Shown in pieces: positions 8,504 through 17,972 of a DNA stretch of 64,000 nt (positions within the stretch are counted from its first letter, which is position 1; each line of letters begins with the position of its first letter). The stretch is from Ktedonobacter racemifer DSM 44963 (GTDB lineage Bacteria; Chloroflexota; Ktedonobacteria; Ktedonobacterales; Ktedonobacteraceae): positions 1,364,001-1,428,000 of the forward strand of contig NZ_ADVG01000001.1 in NCBI RefSeq assembly GCF_000178855.1. Direction: 5' to 3'. The notes under the pieces were generated by a model that did no database searches, was not told where the DNA came from, and was given only the letters and a program-made list of their open reading frames with translations. The translations under genes were made by a program, and so were the position numbers.

Positions 8504-9205
8504 TTAGGCAACAGTCACCACGGTTACGTCAAAGATAATGGTGGCATTCGCCGGGATAGGGCCACTCCCCTGCGCACCATACGCCAGGGCGGGGGGAATA
8601 ATCAGGCGGCGCGTACCACCAGCCTTCATCCCAATCAAGCCCTCGTTCCAGCCCGGAATGACCTGGGCCTGTCCAACGTTTTGCAGATTGAAGAGTGCGC
8701 CCTTGCGATCATAGGAGCTATCAAACTTTTTGCCATCCTTTTGCAGCCAGCCCGTATACTCTACATTGACGGTGCTCCCCTTGGCCACTTCTTTCCCTTC
8801 GCCCGTCTTTACATCGATATATTGCAATCCATCAGGAAGCTTCACAATTTTGCTGTCATCCGCGGGAGGAGGTGTGTTTGGACCCGCGCTTGGCGTAGGA
8901 GAGCCACCCGTCGCAGTCAGAACGGCGTTTGCGACACCTGTTGCGGTCGCGTGCACACTGGCGGTGCTTTTGGCATTCGCGGTTACCGTCGCGTTCTTAT
9001 TGGCGGTTGCGATCAACTGGTTATTGTATTGCTGATATTGCAAGACACCAAAAACACCAATGACAATCAACGCAACCGCTACAATAGCGGAGGTCCAGAT
9101 CCGAATGCGGCGCCGACGGCGCTCCCTGCGATACAAACGCTCTTGCTGGCGCTGGCCAGGACGGCCCGATGTTGGGTTGTTTTCACGGCGTATAGTCTGC
9201 GACAT
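8504..9205 (-). CDS. Membrane-anchored FKBP-type peptidyl-prolyl isomerase
   Basis: Predicted cis-trans prolyl isomerase outside the membrane. From ATG 9205 (MSQTIRRENN) the protein has an Arg-rich cytoplasmic tail (RRERRRRRIR), one TM segment (IWTSAIVAVALIVIGVFGVL), a low-complexity Ala/Thr linker, and a C-terminal FKBP domain of about 105 residues. FKBP signatures are VEYTGWLQKDGKKFDSSYDR, VIPGWNEGLIGMKAGGTRRL and IPPALAYGAQGSGPIP. The chosen start is preceded by GAGGAGA; an in-frame start 24 codons upstream has no ribosome site. It stands alone, with two hairpins after its stop. Confidence 0.9.
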   Translation of the reverse strand: MSQTIRRENNPTSGRPGQRQQERLYRRERRRRRIRIWTSAIVAVALIVIGVFGVLQYQQYNNQLIATANKNATVTANAKSTASVHATATGVANAVLTATGGSPTPSAGPNTPPPADDSKIVKLPDGLQYIDVKTGEGKEVAKGSTVNVEYTGWLQKDGKKFDSSYDRKGALFNLQNVGQAQVIPGWNEGLIGMKAGGTRRLIIPPALAYGAQGSGPIPANATIIFDVTVVTVA

Positions 9206-9307
9206 AGCACATTCTCTCCTCGTATCTATGTAGAATAATTGCAGGTTGAGGTTACCATTATTTCTTCTATCTGACAAGAGGGAAACACAAGGAAGTACTT
9301 ATTGACG

Positions 9308-11950
9308 TCAGATACCCCGGTCTAAAGACGAGGGGCTTGGATCTAAGCTCCACCTCAATTCAGCATATCTCGAAAGACGTGCGGCTTTGGCTTCGTCGCT
9401 TGATCCATCAGGAGGGGCAACTGGTAGGGTAGACCGCCAGCGAGGTGCCTTATCCGTTGCACTCACAACGACATAAGACCCTTTTCCAACGGTCCCCCAC
9501 AGAACCGTGCTTGCACGCTTTCCATGCACACGGCTCGCCAAGAGTACCTTTTTCAAGTTTCCAGTCTCTCTGGGATCTTGTGACTCATCCGAGTCAACCC
9601 CTTTCGAGTGGAATGTACTCTCTGGAGTCCTTCCTCGTGTCTCACCCATTACGGTGAGCGTTTGGGGTAGGGTAAGAGGCCGGGTCCTGATGATTCAGGA
9701 GCACCAACCCCTCCCCTCCGAACGCAGCATGCACCTTTCGATGCACTACGCTCTCCAGAGGCCAGTGTCTTTTCAACACGACTCCCACAGCGGTCTTTTG
9801 ACACATCCATGTCAACCGCTACTTTTGAGTCTGGCCTCCTGCGACCCTTTGTCAGATAAAATCCGACTCGTATGGTCGCTCCGTCACCTTGCGCTTTACA
9901 GCGTTTAGGCGATCCCTCAGTTCCTCCAAATGTCTCAGTCTGTACGTAGGTGCCCATTTCGTCACTTCCTGCTCCTTGCAGGCTGGCTCCAACGAGAGCT
10001 TGCAGGGGAAGTAGTACCGTTCCCCTGCACGTTGAACACAGGCGATAGTCCCTTCTCCTGTGGGCTGGCGTTTTTCCGCCATGACTTGGATTCAGCCAAT
10101 CAAGACTTCACCTTATACAGCTTCGCTTGACTTCCCTCTGGCTCCTGGGACTGGAGCTTCACCAGCATTTTACACGACATGCTACTTTCCCTTCAGTCCT
10201 TTCGGTTGAAGGTATCTCCGTCCACTTACGTGGGCGAATAAGTCGCTGTGTTACTCACCTTGCTCTAGTGAGCTTACCCCGACGGGTAAGAGAGACATTT
10301 GTGGCACAAAGGCGCACTACTATGACTCCTCCGTCGCCCTGCGTCTCGCGACGTGTAGGCGATCCCCAGGTTACACAGCGAACTCGGTTCGTACGTAGGT
10401 TCCCGCTCGTCGTTTCCTCTTCCCTAGAGGCTGGTTTCGATGGAAGCTCCGCAGGAGTACTTGTCATCCTCTGCGGCATCGAACAGCAGGCATCGACGCT
10501 AATTGGGCCTGCGGATGGGGGTAGCATCACCACGACTTGGGTTTAGACAATCCAGTCTTCGCCATATACGACCTAACTGACCAACTTCTGGTTTGTAGCG
10601 TTCAAACGTCATTGGCCTTTTTGGCACCATGCTGTTGTCCCCTCTGTCCTTTCGGGAGAAGGTAAGGTGCTGTTTTAGCCACTTCGCTTCAGTGGCACCG
10701 TCCTCTGACGGCAAAGTTCACTGCGCCTCTCTGGGCGCACACAAGTGCCCCGTGCTTGCCCAGTCCTGCCGGGCGAGCAACGTTCGCATCGTGAGATTCC
10801 TGGCGCCCACCAGATCAGCATGCAGCGTATATTGGCAATGCTTGCAAACGAAGAGCAACCCCTTCTTGGGACGATTCTCCGGCGCGGTATGTCCGCAGCG
10901 AGGACAGGCCTGACTCGTGTAGTGGGCGTCCACTTTGATCGCCATTGAGTTCTGCATGAGGGCCTTATAGGCAATCATGGTGTGCAGCTCGGCGAAGCTC
11001 CACTTGGAGTACGTAGCGTTGGCTTTCCGTTGCTTCTTCGTGGTGTTCTTCCCCTTGCGTCGCCGGGTTCGCTCTCGGATATCTGTCAGGTTCTCCAGGC
11101 CGATAAGGCTGTGGGGATACTGGGTCACGATGCGTTTGGAGACCACATGATTGGCGTTGTGCTTCAACCGTCTCTCCCGTCCACTGATGATGACCAGTTT
11201 CCTGGTGGCCGAACGGGTGCCTTTCTTTTGCAGACGCTTTCTCAGTCTCGCGTAGTGGTTAGCCTTGGGGACAATCTGTTTGCCCGAATGGAACGAACAG
11301 GCCCCTGTCGTATCGCTGGTGACGGCCAGATAACGGACACCGACGTCCACACCGACGACGCTGGTTTGCGTTTGCGGCGTGGGGTCCGCCACTTCGATTT
11401 CTAGGGAGACCAGCAGATAGAATTGCTTGCGAGGTTTATCATACCAGAGTTTGGCTCCGCCGATGTCCGCGCCCTTTTGGATGAGAGCCACGTGTGTATC
11501 GTAGCCCGTGTAGGGAACGACCATGCGTCCATTCAGCGTCAGCACACTGACTCGCTGGTTTTTCTTGAAACTATAGTCGTAACCATACTGATAGGTCAGT
11601 GTAGGCGAAACATACTTCGGAGCCTTGTCCAGCCCTTTGTAGCGTTTCTTGGTGAGACCCGCTTTGCGTTGAGTGGCGTTGTGCTTCACCTTGGTCCAGA
11701 GCCCCTTGTACGTTGCGCTGACCTGTCGCGACACTGTACAGGCCATTTGTGAGGGAAGACCAAAGTGGGTGCGAATCTCAGCATACATGCCATTATGCAG
11801 CTTTTTGGCATTGCTGATCTTTCCTTGCGTAAAGGCATAGTGGCTGACGGCATTCAATGCCTCGCGATACGCCAGTTGTGTTGCGCGCAATGCGGTAAAA
11901 TGCTCTGGGGTCGTTTGTAATTTGATTTTCGCACTGATTGTCGTCTTCAT
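9308..11950 (-). CDS. tnpB: TnpB RNA-guided endonuclease, interrupted by a group II twintron
   Basis: IS200/IS605-type TnpB. Exon 1 runs 11950-10741 (ATG 11950, MKTTISAKIKLQ) and exon 2 runs 9423-9308. Without splicing the protein ends prematurely as ...TGHLCAPREAQ. Joining the exons gives 1,326 nt, exactly 442 codons with stop: ...STGHL-S-VAPPDGSSDEAKAARL..., a natural TnpB tail. RuvC residues are present: D in VVGVDVGVRYLAVTSD, E in LIGLENLTDIRE, D in YTLHADLVGARNL. The zinc finger CPRCGH...CKHC is intact. No tnpA is adjacent, so the element is non-autonomous. Upstream starts are possible but ATG 11950 matches the family. The spliced product is inferred. Confidence 0.88.
9315..9335 (-). other. 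IS200/IS605 right-end hairpin of the TnpB element
   Basis: On the minus strand CCCCTCGTCTTTAGACCGGGG forms the subterminal hairpin typical of the right end of IS200/IS605 elements, located at the end of exon 2 of tnpB just before its stop. The 3' end of the guide (omega) RNA is expected here. Confidence 0.7.
9424..10740 (-). mobile_element. Outer ORF-less group II intron (A) in tnpB
   Basis: It begins GTGCGCCCAGAGAGG at 10740 and ends CCCTAC at 9424. Domain V is at 9536-9502 (GAGCCGTGTGC...GAAA...GCACGGTTC, AGC triad). Domain VI pairs GACCG with CGGTC and leaves a bulged A 7-8 nt before the 3' end. Without the inner intron it is 666 nt (423 nt before the insertion, 243 nt after) and has no ORF. 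It is homologous in segments to the inner intron, for example ACCTACGTACGAACCGAG against ACCTACGTACAGACTGAG. Confidence 0.85.
9667..10317 (-). mobile_element. Inner ORF-less group II intron (B1) nested in intron A
   Basis: It starts GTGCGCC at 10317 and ends CCCTAC at 9667, 651 nt. Domain V is at 9753-9720 (GAGCGTAGTGCATC-GAAA-GGTGCATGCTGCGTTC, 34 nt). Domain VI pairs GGGGAGG with CCTC..CCC with a bulged A at the same distance from the end as in intron A. A second 651-nt copy (B2) lies at 17247-17897. Stems differ between copies by paired changes, such as CCTGC/GCAGG against CCCTC/GAGGG, which supports the RNA structure. Confidence 0.88.
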
Positions 11951-12141
11951 AATAGAGAAGTATATCAAATGTTCACCCACCTGTCAAATACAGAAAACGA
12001 GTGAAAGAATATATGGTTCCCACCCTGCCCAAACTCCAAAAGGGAGAGGAATGGGCCCGGTAAGATGAAATTTCACTCCCTCTGGCTCTACCATATTTTT
12101 TACCTCTACTAACTCTACAATTCATAGCCCCCTTTTCCGAA

Positions 12142-12153
12142 GTATGCTATAAT
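12142..12153 (+). promoter_or_regulatory. Extended -10 promoter for tricorn protease gene
   Basis: TATGCTATAAT is an extended -10 element (TGnTATAAT); no good -35 is seen. Transcription would start near 12160, about 88 nt before the gene. The stretch 11951-12141 holds the left end of the TnpB element and no gene I can support. Confidence 0.5.
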
Positions 12154-12247
12154 TAAAAACCACACCCATCAAGTTGTCAGGCTTTGGTATCATAAGTACT
12201 GCGAATACCTTTTTTAACCTAGCGATACAGGCACATTCATTTTCATC

Positions 12248-15200
12248 ATGACAACAAACGAACAAGAAGAGCTGACACAGCTCACCACAACTGAATACAT
12301 TCCCCACGTTCCAGCGCAGGGATATATCCGCTATCCCACCATCTACAAAGACTATATCGTCTTTGTGACTGAGGATGATCTCTGGCTCGTCTCCAGTGAA
12401 GGAGGCCGGGCCGAGCGCCTCACCGCGGGACAGGGGCGCATGAGCCATCCCCATTTCTCGCCAGACGGCAACTGGTTAGCCTTCGTTGGACGCGAAGAGG
12501 GGCCGGGCGAGGTCTACGTCATGCCTGCGCTCGGTGGTCCCGCGCGTCGCCTTACCTTCGATGGAGGCACCTGCACCGTCCTTGGCTGGACGCCCGATGG
12601 GGGCGCGATTCTCTACGCAAGCAGCTCCGGCCAGTTCACGGCAAAATATACCGTCATCTACGCGATCAGCCCGGCTGGCGGCCCACCCCAGCAACTGCCG
12701 GTTGGCATGGCTAACGCCATTTCCTACGGCCCGGAGGGGGGAGTCGTTATTGGGCGCAATATCGAGGAACCTGCCTACTGGAAACGCTATCGAGGCGGGA
12801 CCGTAGGCCACCTATGGTGCGATACTACAGGTAGCGGCACCTTTCAACGCCTGCTCAATATTCATGGCAACGTCGCCGATCCCTGCTGGGTTGGAAAGCG
12901 CATCTACTTCATCTCTGATCATGAAGGGGTAGGCAACATCTACTCATGCACGCCCCTGGGCGAGGAGCTTACACGCCACACCTTTTTCGACACCTTCTAC
13001 GCCCGTCACCTCTCCACCGATGGCGAGCGCCTGGTCTTGCAATCGGCCGCCGATCTCTACGTCTTTGATCCAGCAACCAATCAGGTACGCCAGCTCACCG
13101 TGACCCTACCAAGTCAGCGCACACAGCTTAGCCGCAAATTCGTGGCCGCCGACCAGTATATCGATACCTTCGCGCTCCACCCCCAGGGACATGCGCTCGC
13201 ACTTACCACGCGTGGGAAAGCCTTCTGTCTCAGCAATTGGGAGGGGGCCTCCATCCAGCATGGTATCCGGGATGGCGTGCGTTATCGCTTCCTTGAGTGG
13301 CTCAATGACGGCTGGCGGCTCGTCGCCATCTGCGATTCCCCCGGACGCGAAACCCTCGTGATTATCGATCCTGCAAGCGATAATGAATACAAGCTCCTGC
13401 CCGATATCGAGTTTGGGCGCGTGATTGAGCTTACAGTCTGCCCGGTCGAGAATATTGTGGCTATCACTAATCATCGGCAAGAATTGATTGTAGTTGACCT
13501 GGCATCAGGGCAGCATGGAGTCCTCGACCATAGCGAACATGGCCGCATCTATGACCTGGCCTGGTCGCCAGATGGACGCTGGCTGGCCTATAGCTTTGCC
13601 TGCAGTGCCCAGAAACGCGCCATTAAGCTGGGTAACCTTGAAACAGGCGAGACACATTTCGCGACCGAACCTATCCTGGCGGATGTTAGCCCGGCCTTCG
13701 ATCCCGAAGGGCGCTACCTCTACTTCCTGGGCTATCGCGTCTTTAATCCCCTTTCGGATAACTTACAGTTTGAGTGGAGCTTTCCACGTGGGGTCCAGCC
13801 CTACGCCGTTCCTTTGCGCAAAGATGTTCGCTCCCCCTTTGTGACCGAGACCCGACTCACGCAAGACCTGCGCCGTCGCCCGGGCTTTGTGCCTGAAGTT
13901 GCCCCCGCCGCCACCGCCGACGACAGCAACGGCACCGAACCACAACCAGCTCCGACTACACAGCCTCCTAACACGTCCAATCGCGTGTATATCGACCTGG
14001 ATGGTATCACCCGTCGCGCCGTGGCCTTCCCCACGGGCGAGGCACGCTATTCAGGGATTCTCGCGATGCGGGGACGCGTGCTCTTCCTGGTCCATCCGCT
14101 TACCGGCGCGCTCTCCGATGGGCAGAGTCGCGGCTGGATTGAGAGCTTTGATATCGAGACCCAGCGCCTGGAACGCATCTTCGATAATGTCAATGAAGCC
14201 ATGCTTTCCCGCGATCACAATACGCTCCTCTATCGCTCGCGCGCTCGCCTGCGCGTGCTACGCAATGCGGAGAAACCCCGCTCGGATAGCGATTTTCCCG
14301 GACGTGAAACTGGCTGGATCGATCTGGGGCGTATCAAGGTCTCAGTGCTCCCTGCCGCTGAGTGGAGACAGATGTTTGCCGAAGCCTGGCGCCTCCAACG
14401 CGAACAGTTCTGGACCGAAGATATGTCGGGCGTAGACTGGGAGAGCATCTACCAGCGCTATGCTCCACTGATCGAACGCGTGGGATCACGCTCAGAGCTT
14501 TCTGACCTCATTCATGAACTACAGGGCGAGCTGGGAACCTCTCACGCCTTTGAATATGGTGGCGAATACCGACGCGGTCAATACTACCGCCAGGGATCGC
14601 TCGGCGTCGATTGGAGCTATGATCCCACAACTGAGCGCTACCGCATCGGGCGCATCATCGTGGGCGATCCTTCCGATGAAGATGCGACCTCACCACTCAG
14701 TGAGCCAGGTCTTGGTGTTGCCGTTGGAGACGCGATCATCGCGGTCAATGGACAACGCGTCGGCCCACGCCTGAGTCCCCAGGAGCTACTCGTCAATCAG
14801 TCCGGCAGCGCGGTCAGCCTGATTATTGAACCCGTCGAAGGCAATACCAGGCGTGTTGTGACGGTCAATGCCATCTCACTTGCAACTGAGAGCGCGGCCC
14901 GCTATCGCGACTGGGTGGACAGAAATCGGCGGGTGGTACATGAGAAGTCACGCGGGCTGGTAGGCTATATCCATGTACCCAATATGGGGCCACAGGGCTT
15001 CGCCGAGTTTCATCGCGGCTTTCTGGCCGAATATGACTATCCTGCCCTGATTATCGATGTACGCTGGAATGGCGGTGGCAATGTCTCCAGCCTGCTCCTG
15101 GAAAAGCTCTCGCGCCGCCGTATTGGCTATAAGTTCTCACGCTGGGGCAAACCGATGCCCTACCCGAAGGAGTCACCACGCGGCCCCATGGTCTCTTTGA

Positions 15201-15607
15201 CCAATGAGCACGCCGGCTCCGATGGCGACATTTTTAGCCATAGCTTCAAACTCCTGCAACTGGGTCCCCTGATCGGGACACGTACCTGGGGCGGAGTTGT
15301 AGGCTATACACTCAATCACCAGCTCGTCGACGGCACCACAACAACACAACCCGAGTTTGCTAACTGGTTCGCCGATGTCGGCTGGGACATTGAGAACTAT
15401 GGCACCGAACCCGATATCGAGGTGGATATCGCACCTCAAGACTATATGAATAACACCGATCCCCAACTGGAGAGGGCCATTACCGAGGCCGTGCGCCTGG
15501 CACACGAGGCCAAGACGCTAGAACCCACGCCGGGGAAACGCCCCTATCGTGGCTGGGTCAACAAGCCCGATGAGAGCGGTACCGATATCGAAAGCGCCTC
15601 CCAATAA
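12248..15607 (+). CDS. tri: Tricorn protease homolog
   Basis: A large cytosolic peptidase that trims oligopeptides produced upstream by other proteases. The 1119-residue protein has the tricorn layout: N-terminal WD40/PD40-like beta-propellers with repeated [D/E]-G-x-W-L motifs (HFSPDGNWLAFVGREE near 75, AWSPDGRWLAYSF near 440), a low-complexity linker near 560, a PDZ-like region (GVAVGDAIIAVNGQRVGPRL near 825), and a C-terminal S41-like catalytic core. The catalytic His is probably in LGTSHAFEYGG and the nucleophile Ser in NEHAGSDGDIFSHSFK; RWNGGGNVSSLLLE supports the oxyanion region. Alone, with a strong hairpin after the stop. Confidence 0.93.
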   Translation: MTTNEQEELTQLTTTEYIPHVPAQGYIRYPTIYKDYIVFVTEDDLWLVSSEGGRAERLTAGQGRMSHPHFSPDGNWLAFVGREEGPGEVYVMPALGGPARRLTFDGGTCTVLGWTPDGGAILYASSSGQFTAKYTVIYAISPAGGPPQQLPVGMANAISYGPEGGVVIGRNIEEPAYWKRYRGGTVGHLWCDTTGSGTFQRLLNIHGNVADPCWVGKRIYFISDHEGVGNIYSCTPLGEELTRHTFFDTFYARHLSTDGERLVLQSAADLYVFDPATNQVRQLTVTLPSQRTQLSRKFVAADQYIDTFALHPQGHALALTTRGKAFCLSNWEGASIQHGIRDGVRYRFLEWLNDGWRLVAICDSPGRETLVIIDPASDNEYKLLPDIEFGRVIELTVCPVENIVAITNHRQELIVVDLASGQHGVLDHSEHGRIYDLAWSPDGRWLAYSFACSAQKRAIKLGNLETGETHFATEPILADVSPAFDPEGRYLYFLGYRVFNPLSDNLQFEWSFPRGVQPYAVPLRKDVRSPFVTETRLTQDLRRRPGFVPEVAPAATADDSNGTEPQPAPTTQPPNTSNRVYIDLDGITRRAVAFPTGEARYSGILAMRGRVLFLVHPLTGALSDGQSRGWIESFDIETQRLERIFDNVNEAMLSRDHNTLLYRSRARLRVLRNAEKPRSDSDFPGRETGWIDLGRIKVSVLPAAEWRQMFAEAWRLQREQFWTEDMSGVDWESIYQRYAPLIERVGSRSELSDLIHELQGELGTSHAFEYGGEYRRGQYYRQGSLGVDWSYDPTTERYRIGRIIVGDPSDEDATSPLSEPGLGVAVGDAIIAVNGQRVGPRLSPQELLVNQSGSAVSLIIEPVEGNTRRVVTVNAISLATESAARYRDWVDRNRRVVHEKSRGLVGYIHVPNMGPQGFAEFHRGFLAEYDYPALIIDVRWNGGGNVSSLLLEKLSRRRIGYKFSRWGKPMPYPKESPRGPMVSLTNEHAGSDGDIFSHSFKLLQLGPLIGTRTWGGVVGYTLNHQLVDGTTTTQPEFANWFADVGWDIENYGTEPDIEVDIAPQDYMNNTDPQLERAITEAVRLAHEAKTLEPTPGKRPYRGWVNKPDESGTDIESASQ

Positions 15608-15665
15608 GCAAGAAAGAGCGAGAGGCGCGGCATACATGCCCGCGCCTCTCGCTCTTTCTTGCTTA
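15605..15665 (+). terminator. 26-bp hairpin terminator after tricorn gene
   Basis: Arms 15605-15630 and 15640-15665 are exact complements around a 9-nt loop; the stop codon TAA is the start of the left arm. It is followed by the T-rich TTATTATTGCTTAATT. This fits a rho-independent terminator and lies 62 nt before a group II intron insertion. Confidence 0.8.
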
Positions 15666-15680
15666 TTATTATTGCTTAAT

Positions 15681-15726
15681 TGGTAAATTAACTGAAGGGT
15701 TGACCGATTTTGCACTGAAGGGTGGG
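15681..15726 (+). repeat. CTGAAGGGT repeat, intron target (copy 1)
   Basis: Successive units of about 20-22 nt share the core CTGAAGGGT: TGGTAAATTAACTGAAGGGT, then GATTTTGCACTGAAGGGTGG. The unit resumes after the intron as AATTTGCACTGAAGG at 16483. Related copies are at 22503-22570 (minus) and, degenerate, at 18320-18359. Confidence 0.6.
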
Positions 15727-16482
15727 GTGCGCCTGCAAGGCTTTATGGAGTTGCTCAAAAGAGCAGCAATTGAAGAGTGGTGCTAGGGTTAGGCGGCATG
15801 CGTCTGGAAACGGCATTTCCGGGGGTGTGAAGCCCGCTGATAACGCCCGACCAACTTAGTCAGAAGGGAAAGAAGGGCAAACCCTGTGATCTATGCTGAC
15901 GAGAGGAACCTTCATCTGAAGCGTCGTGATCAGTGAAGAGTGAAACTGGCTGACACACTCTGACCAAAATGGTATCGCGACTGCCCAGATATGTTCCACT
16001 GATATCTGGGACTCTTCCTTTGTTCGCGCGGCGTATAGAAGGCAGCTACGGATCACTATAACTCCATAAGGAGAAAGACAGGGAACTCTCAAACCGCTTT
16101 ACCCGAAAGGGATGCGAGAATGCCAGCATGCGGGAGAGAGGGCGGCGGCGGCGTAGTAGTCAAATGCCAGCCTGTAATGGGCTGGACAGGGCGAAGGTTC
16201 GCCAGGGAAAGGAACCTGAAGAGAGAAGAAATGGATGAACCAGAGAAAGCAAATGACGGTCAGAGTAGTGGAGCCTTGTTCTCCGGCATAGCGGGGGACT
16301 CCATGCAACAGGTGAAGCTGTGCTCTGGCTGGTGCGCTCTGGGGGGGTAAAACCCCAATCCATCGACTCCCCCTGAGGTACACGTAAGAGTGTTTATCCG
16401 AGTACTGGAACGCCGGATGCGGTGAAAGTCGCATGTCCGGTGTGGACGGGGGGAAAGGGCGTAAGCTCCTACCTATCCGTAC
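15727..16482 (+). mobile_element. ORF-less group II intron, IIC-like, copy 1
   Basis: 756 nt from GTGCGCC (15727) to CCGTAC (16482), plus strand. Domain V at 16410-16443 reads ACGCCGGATGCGGTGAAAG... closing with CCGGTGT; the triad is CGC, as in class IIC introns. No reverse transcriptase is encoded. An apparently identical copy lies inverted at 21747-22502. It is inserted downstream of a hairpin terminator within a short repeat, which agrees with IIC target preference. Confidence 0.85.
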
Positions 16483-16573
16483 AATTTGCACTGAAGGTCA
16501 GAAGGTCTCCGCGGCCTAGTACTCCAGTTCTCGTTCGTGATCTGACGGTTGGTCATACGGCGAGTGCGTTGCG

Positions 16574-17050
16574 TCACCGGAGCTCGCAGATGTAGGACAT
16601 GGCTGGCTTGCCGTTGAGCGTTAGCGAACCTCCGGCGACGAATCCGTTGTGTTCAAGCACCTTGCGCGAGGCCGGATTGTCCAGCGTGACCCTCGCGCGC
16701 AGCCTGGTGAGTCCGTACTCTGTGGCGGCGAGCTCGCGCACCTTGCGCACCGCCGCTGTGGCCAGTCCCTGCCCCGCGGCCTTCTGCGCGATCCGGTACC
16801 CGAGCTCCGCCGCCCCGTCTGCCACTTCGGCCAGGTTCACCCGCCCCACCACCTCGCCGCGCTCGGCCACCAGCAGGTGGAAGTAATCCGTCCTGGCGGC
16901 CTGCCACTCGAGCAGTTGCGCATGCCGCGTGTCGAACTCGGCGAAGAACTCGTCCCCCCGATCCGGCACCGACGCCGCGAAGTAGGCCCGATTCTCCCGC
17001 TCGAACGCAAGCAGGGCTGGCGCGTGGCGGACCAACTGAAGGTCTGGCAT
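16574..17050 (-). CDS. GNAT-family N-acetyltransferase
   Basis: Probable acetyl-CoA-dependent N-acetyltransferase of the RimJ/RimL type; the substrate is unknown. The GNAT fold is visible from MPDLQLVRHAPALL onward: acetyl-CoA-binding region YRIAQKAAGQGLATAAVRKV, then ARVTLDNPASRKVLEHNGF, typical of the family. The start is uncertain. ATG 17050 gives a normal 158-residue protein but has no clear ribosome site. The frame stays open upstream to 17314, and ATG 17197 has AAAGGGAG before it, but the intervening residues look non-coding. Base composition and codon choice (GC-rich third positions) are unlike the neighbours and suggest transfer, perhaps from an actinomycete. Confidence 0.82.
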   Translation of the reverse strand: MPDLQLVRHAPALLAFERENRAYFAASVPDRGDEFFAEFDTRHAQLLEWQAARTDYFHLLVAERGEVVGRVNLAEVADGAAELGYRIAQKAAGQGLATAAVRKVRELAATEYGLTRLRARVTLDNPASRKVLEHNGFVAGGSLTLNGKPAMSYICELR

Positions 17051-17246
17051 GGGTAGTTGGAGGCGCGGTGTCGATTCCGACCCGGTTCCCCTGTCCTCCT
17101 TCGATTCCGTGTGTGTGGGTTTCCCGCCCACGGCCTGCCTACCGAGAAAGGAACATTCACCGACCTCTGCCGCGTCTCGTTCGTCTCGTTCTTCCATGTG
17201 TTTCTCCCTTTGCTCAATGATGAATTGATATAACTTGCCCGTTGAG

Positions 17247-17897
17247 GTAGGGTAAGAGGCCAAGTCCCGATTGCTCGGGAGCATCAACCCCTCCCCTCCG
17301 AACTCCACGTGCACCCTTTCGATGCATGAAGCTCTCCAGAGGCCAGTGTCTTTTCAACACCACTCCCACAGTGGTCTTCTGACACATCCGTGTCAACCAC
17401 CATTTTTGAGTGTGGCCTCCTGCAACCCTTTGCTGGGTACATACCCAACTCGTATGGTCGCTCCGTCACCATGCCCCTTACGGGGTTTAGGCGATCCCTT
17501 AGTTCCATCAAATGTCTCAGTCTGTACGTAGGTGCCCATTTCGTCATTTCCCTCTCCGTGAGGGCTGGCTCCAACGAGAGCTTGTAGGGAAAGTAGTACC
17601 GTTCCCCTACACGTTGGACACAGGCGATAGTCCCTTCTCCTGTGGGCTGCTCCATTTCCGCCGTGACTTGAATTCAGCCAATCAAGACTTCACCCTATAC
17701 AGCTTCACTGATGAGCCTCTGGCTCCTGGGACTGGAGCTTCACTCACCTTTGACACGACATGCTATTTTCCCCCCACGCCTTTCGGGTGAAGGTGTCCCC
17801 GCTCTCTATGAGAACGGGTAAGTCGCTGTGTTACTCACCTTGCTCTAGTGAGCTTACCCCGACGGGTAAGGGAGACATTTGTGGCACAAAGGCGCAC
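17247..17897 (-). mobile_element. ORF-less group II intron B2
   Basis: 651 nt, GTGCGCC at 17897 to CCCTAC at 17247, the same length as intron B1. Domain V at 17334-17300 is GAGCTTCATGCATC-GAAA-GGGTGCACGTGGAGTTC. Conserved blocks such as AGCTCCAGTCCCAGGAGCC are identical to B1, while several stems changed by compensation. The 5' flank (CAGGGTGATAGAG...CGTAGTA) resembles the site in intron A where B1 inserted (CAGGGCGACGGAG...CATAGTA). Confidence 0.85.
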
Positions 17898-17972
17898 TAC
17901 TACGCGTACTCTATCACCCTGTTGCAACTCTATCTGTAAATCCCAACATTATTCGGCTCATAGCCAGATTTA

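Noticed and set aside
9308..9649. 113-codon minus frame as an independent gene
   Set aside because: Its last 38 codons are tnpB exon 2; the rest is intron A domain V/VI read as protein.
15856..16350. Small frames of 67-130 codons, duplicated at 21795-22373
   Set aside because: They lie within the 756-nt group II introns, on both strands, and are conserved only because the RNA is duplicated.
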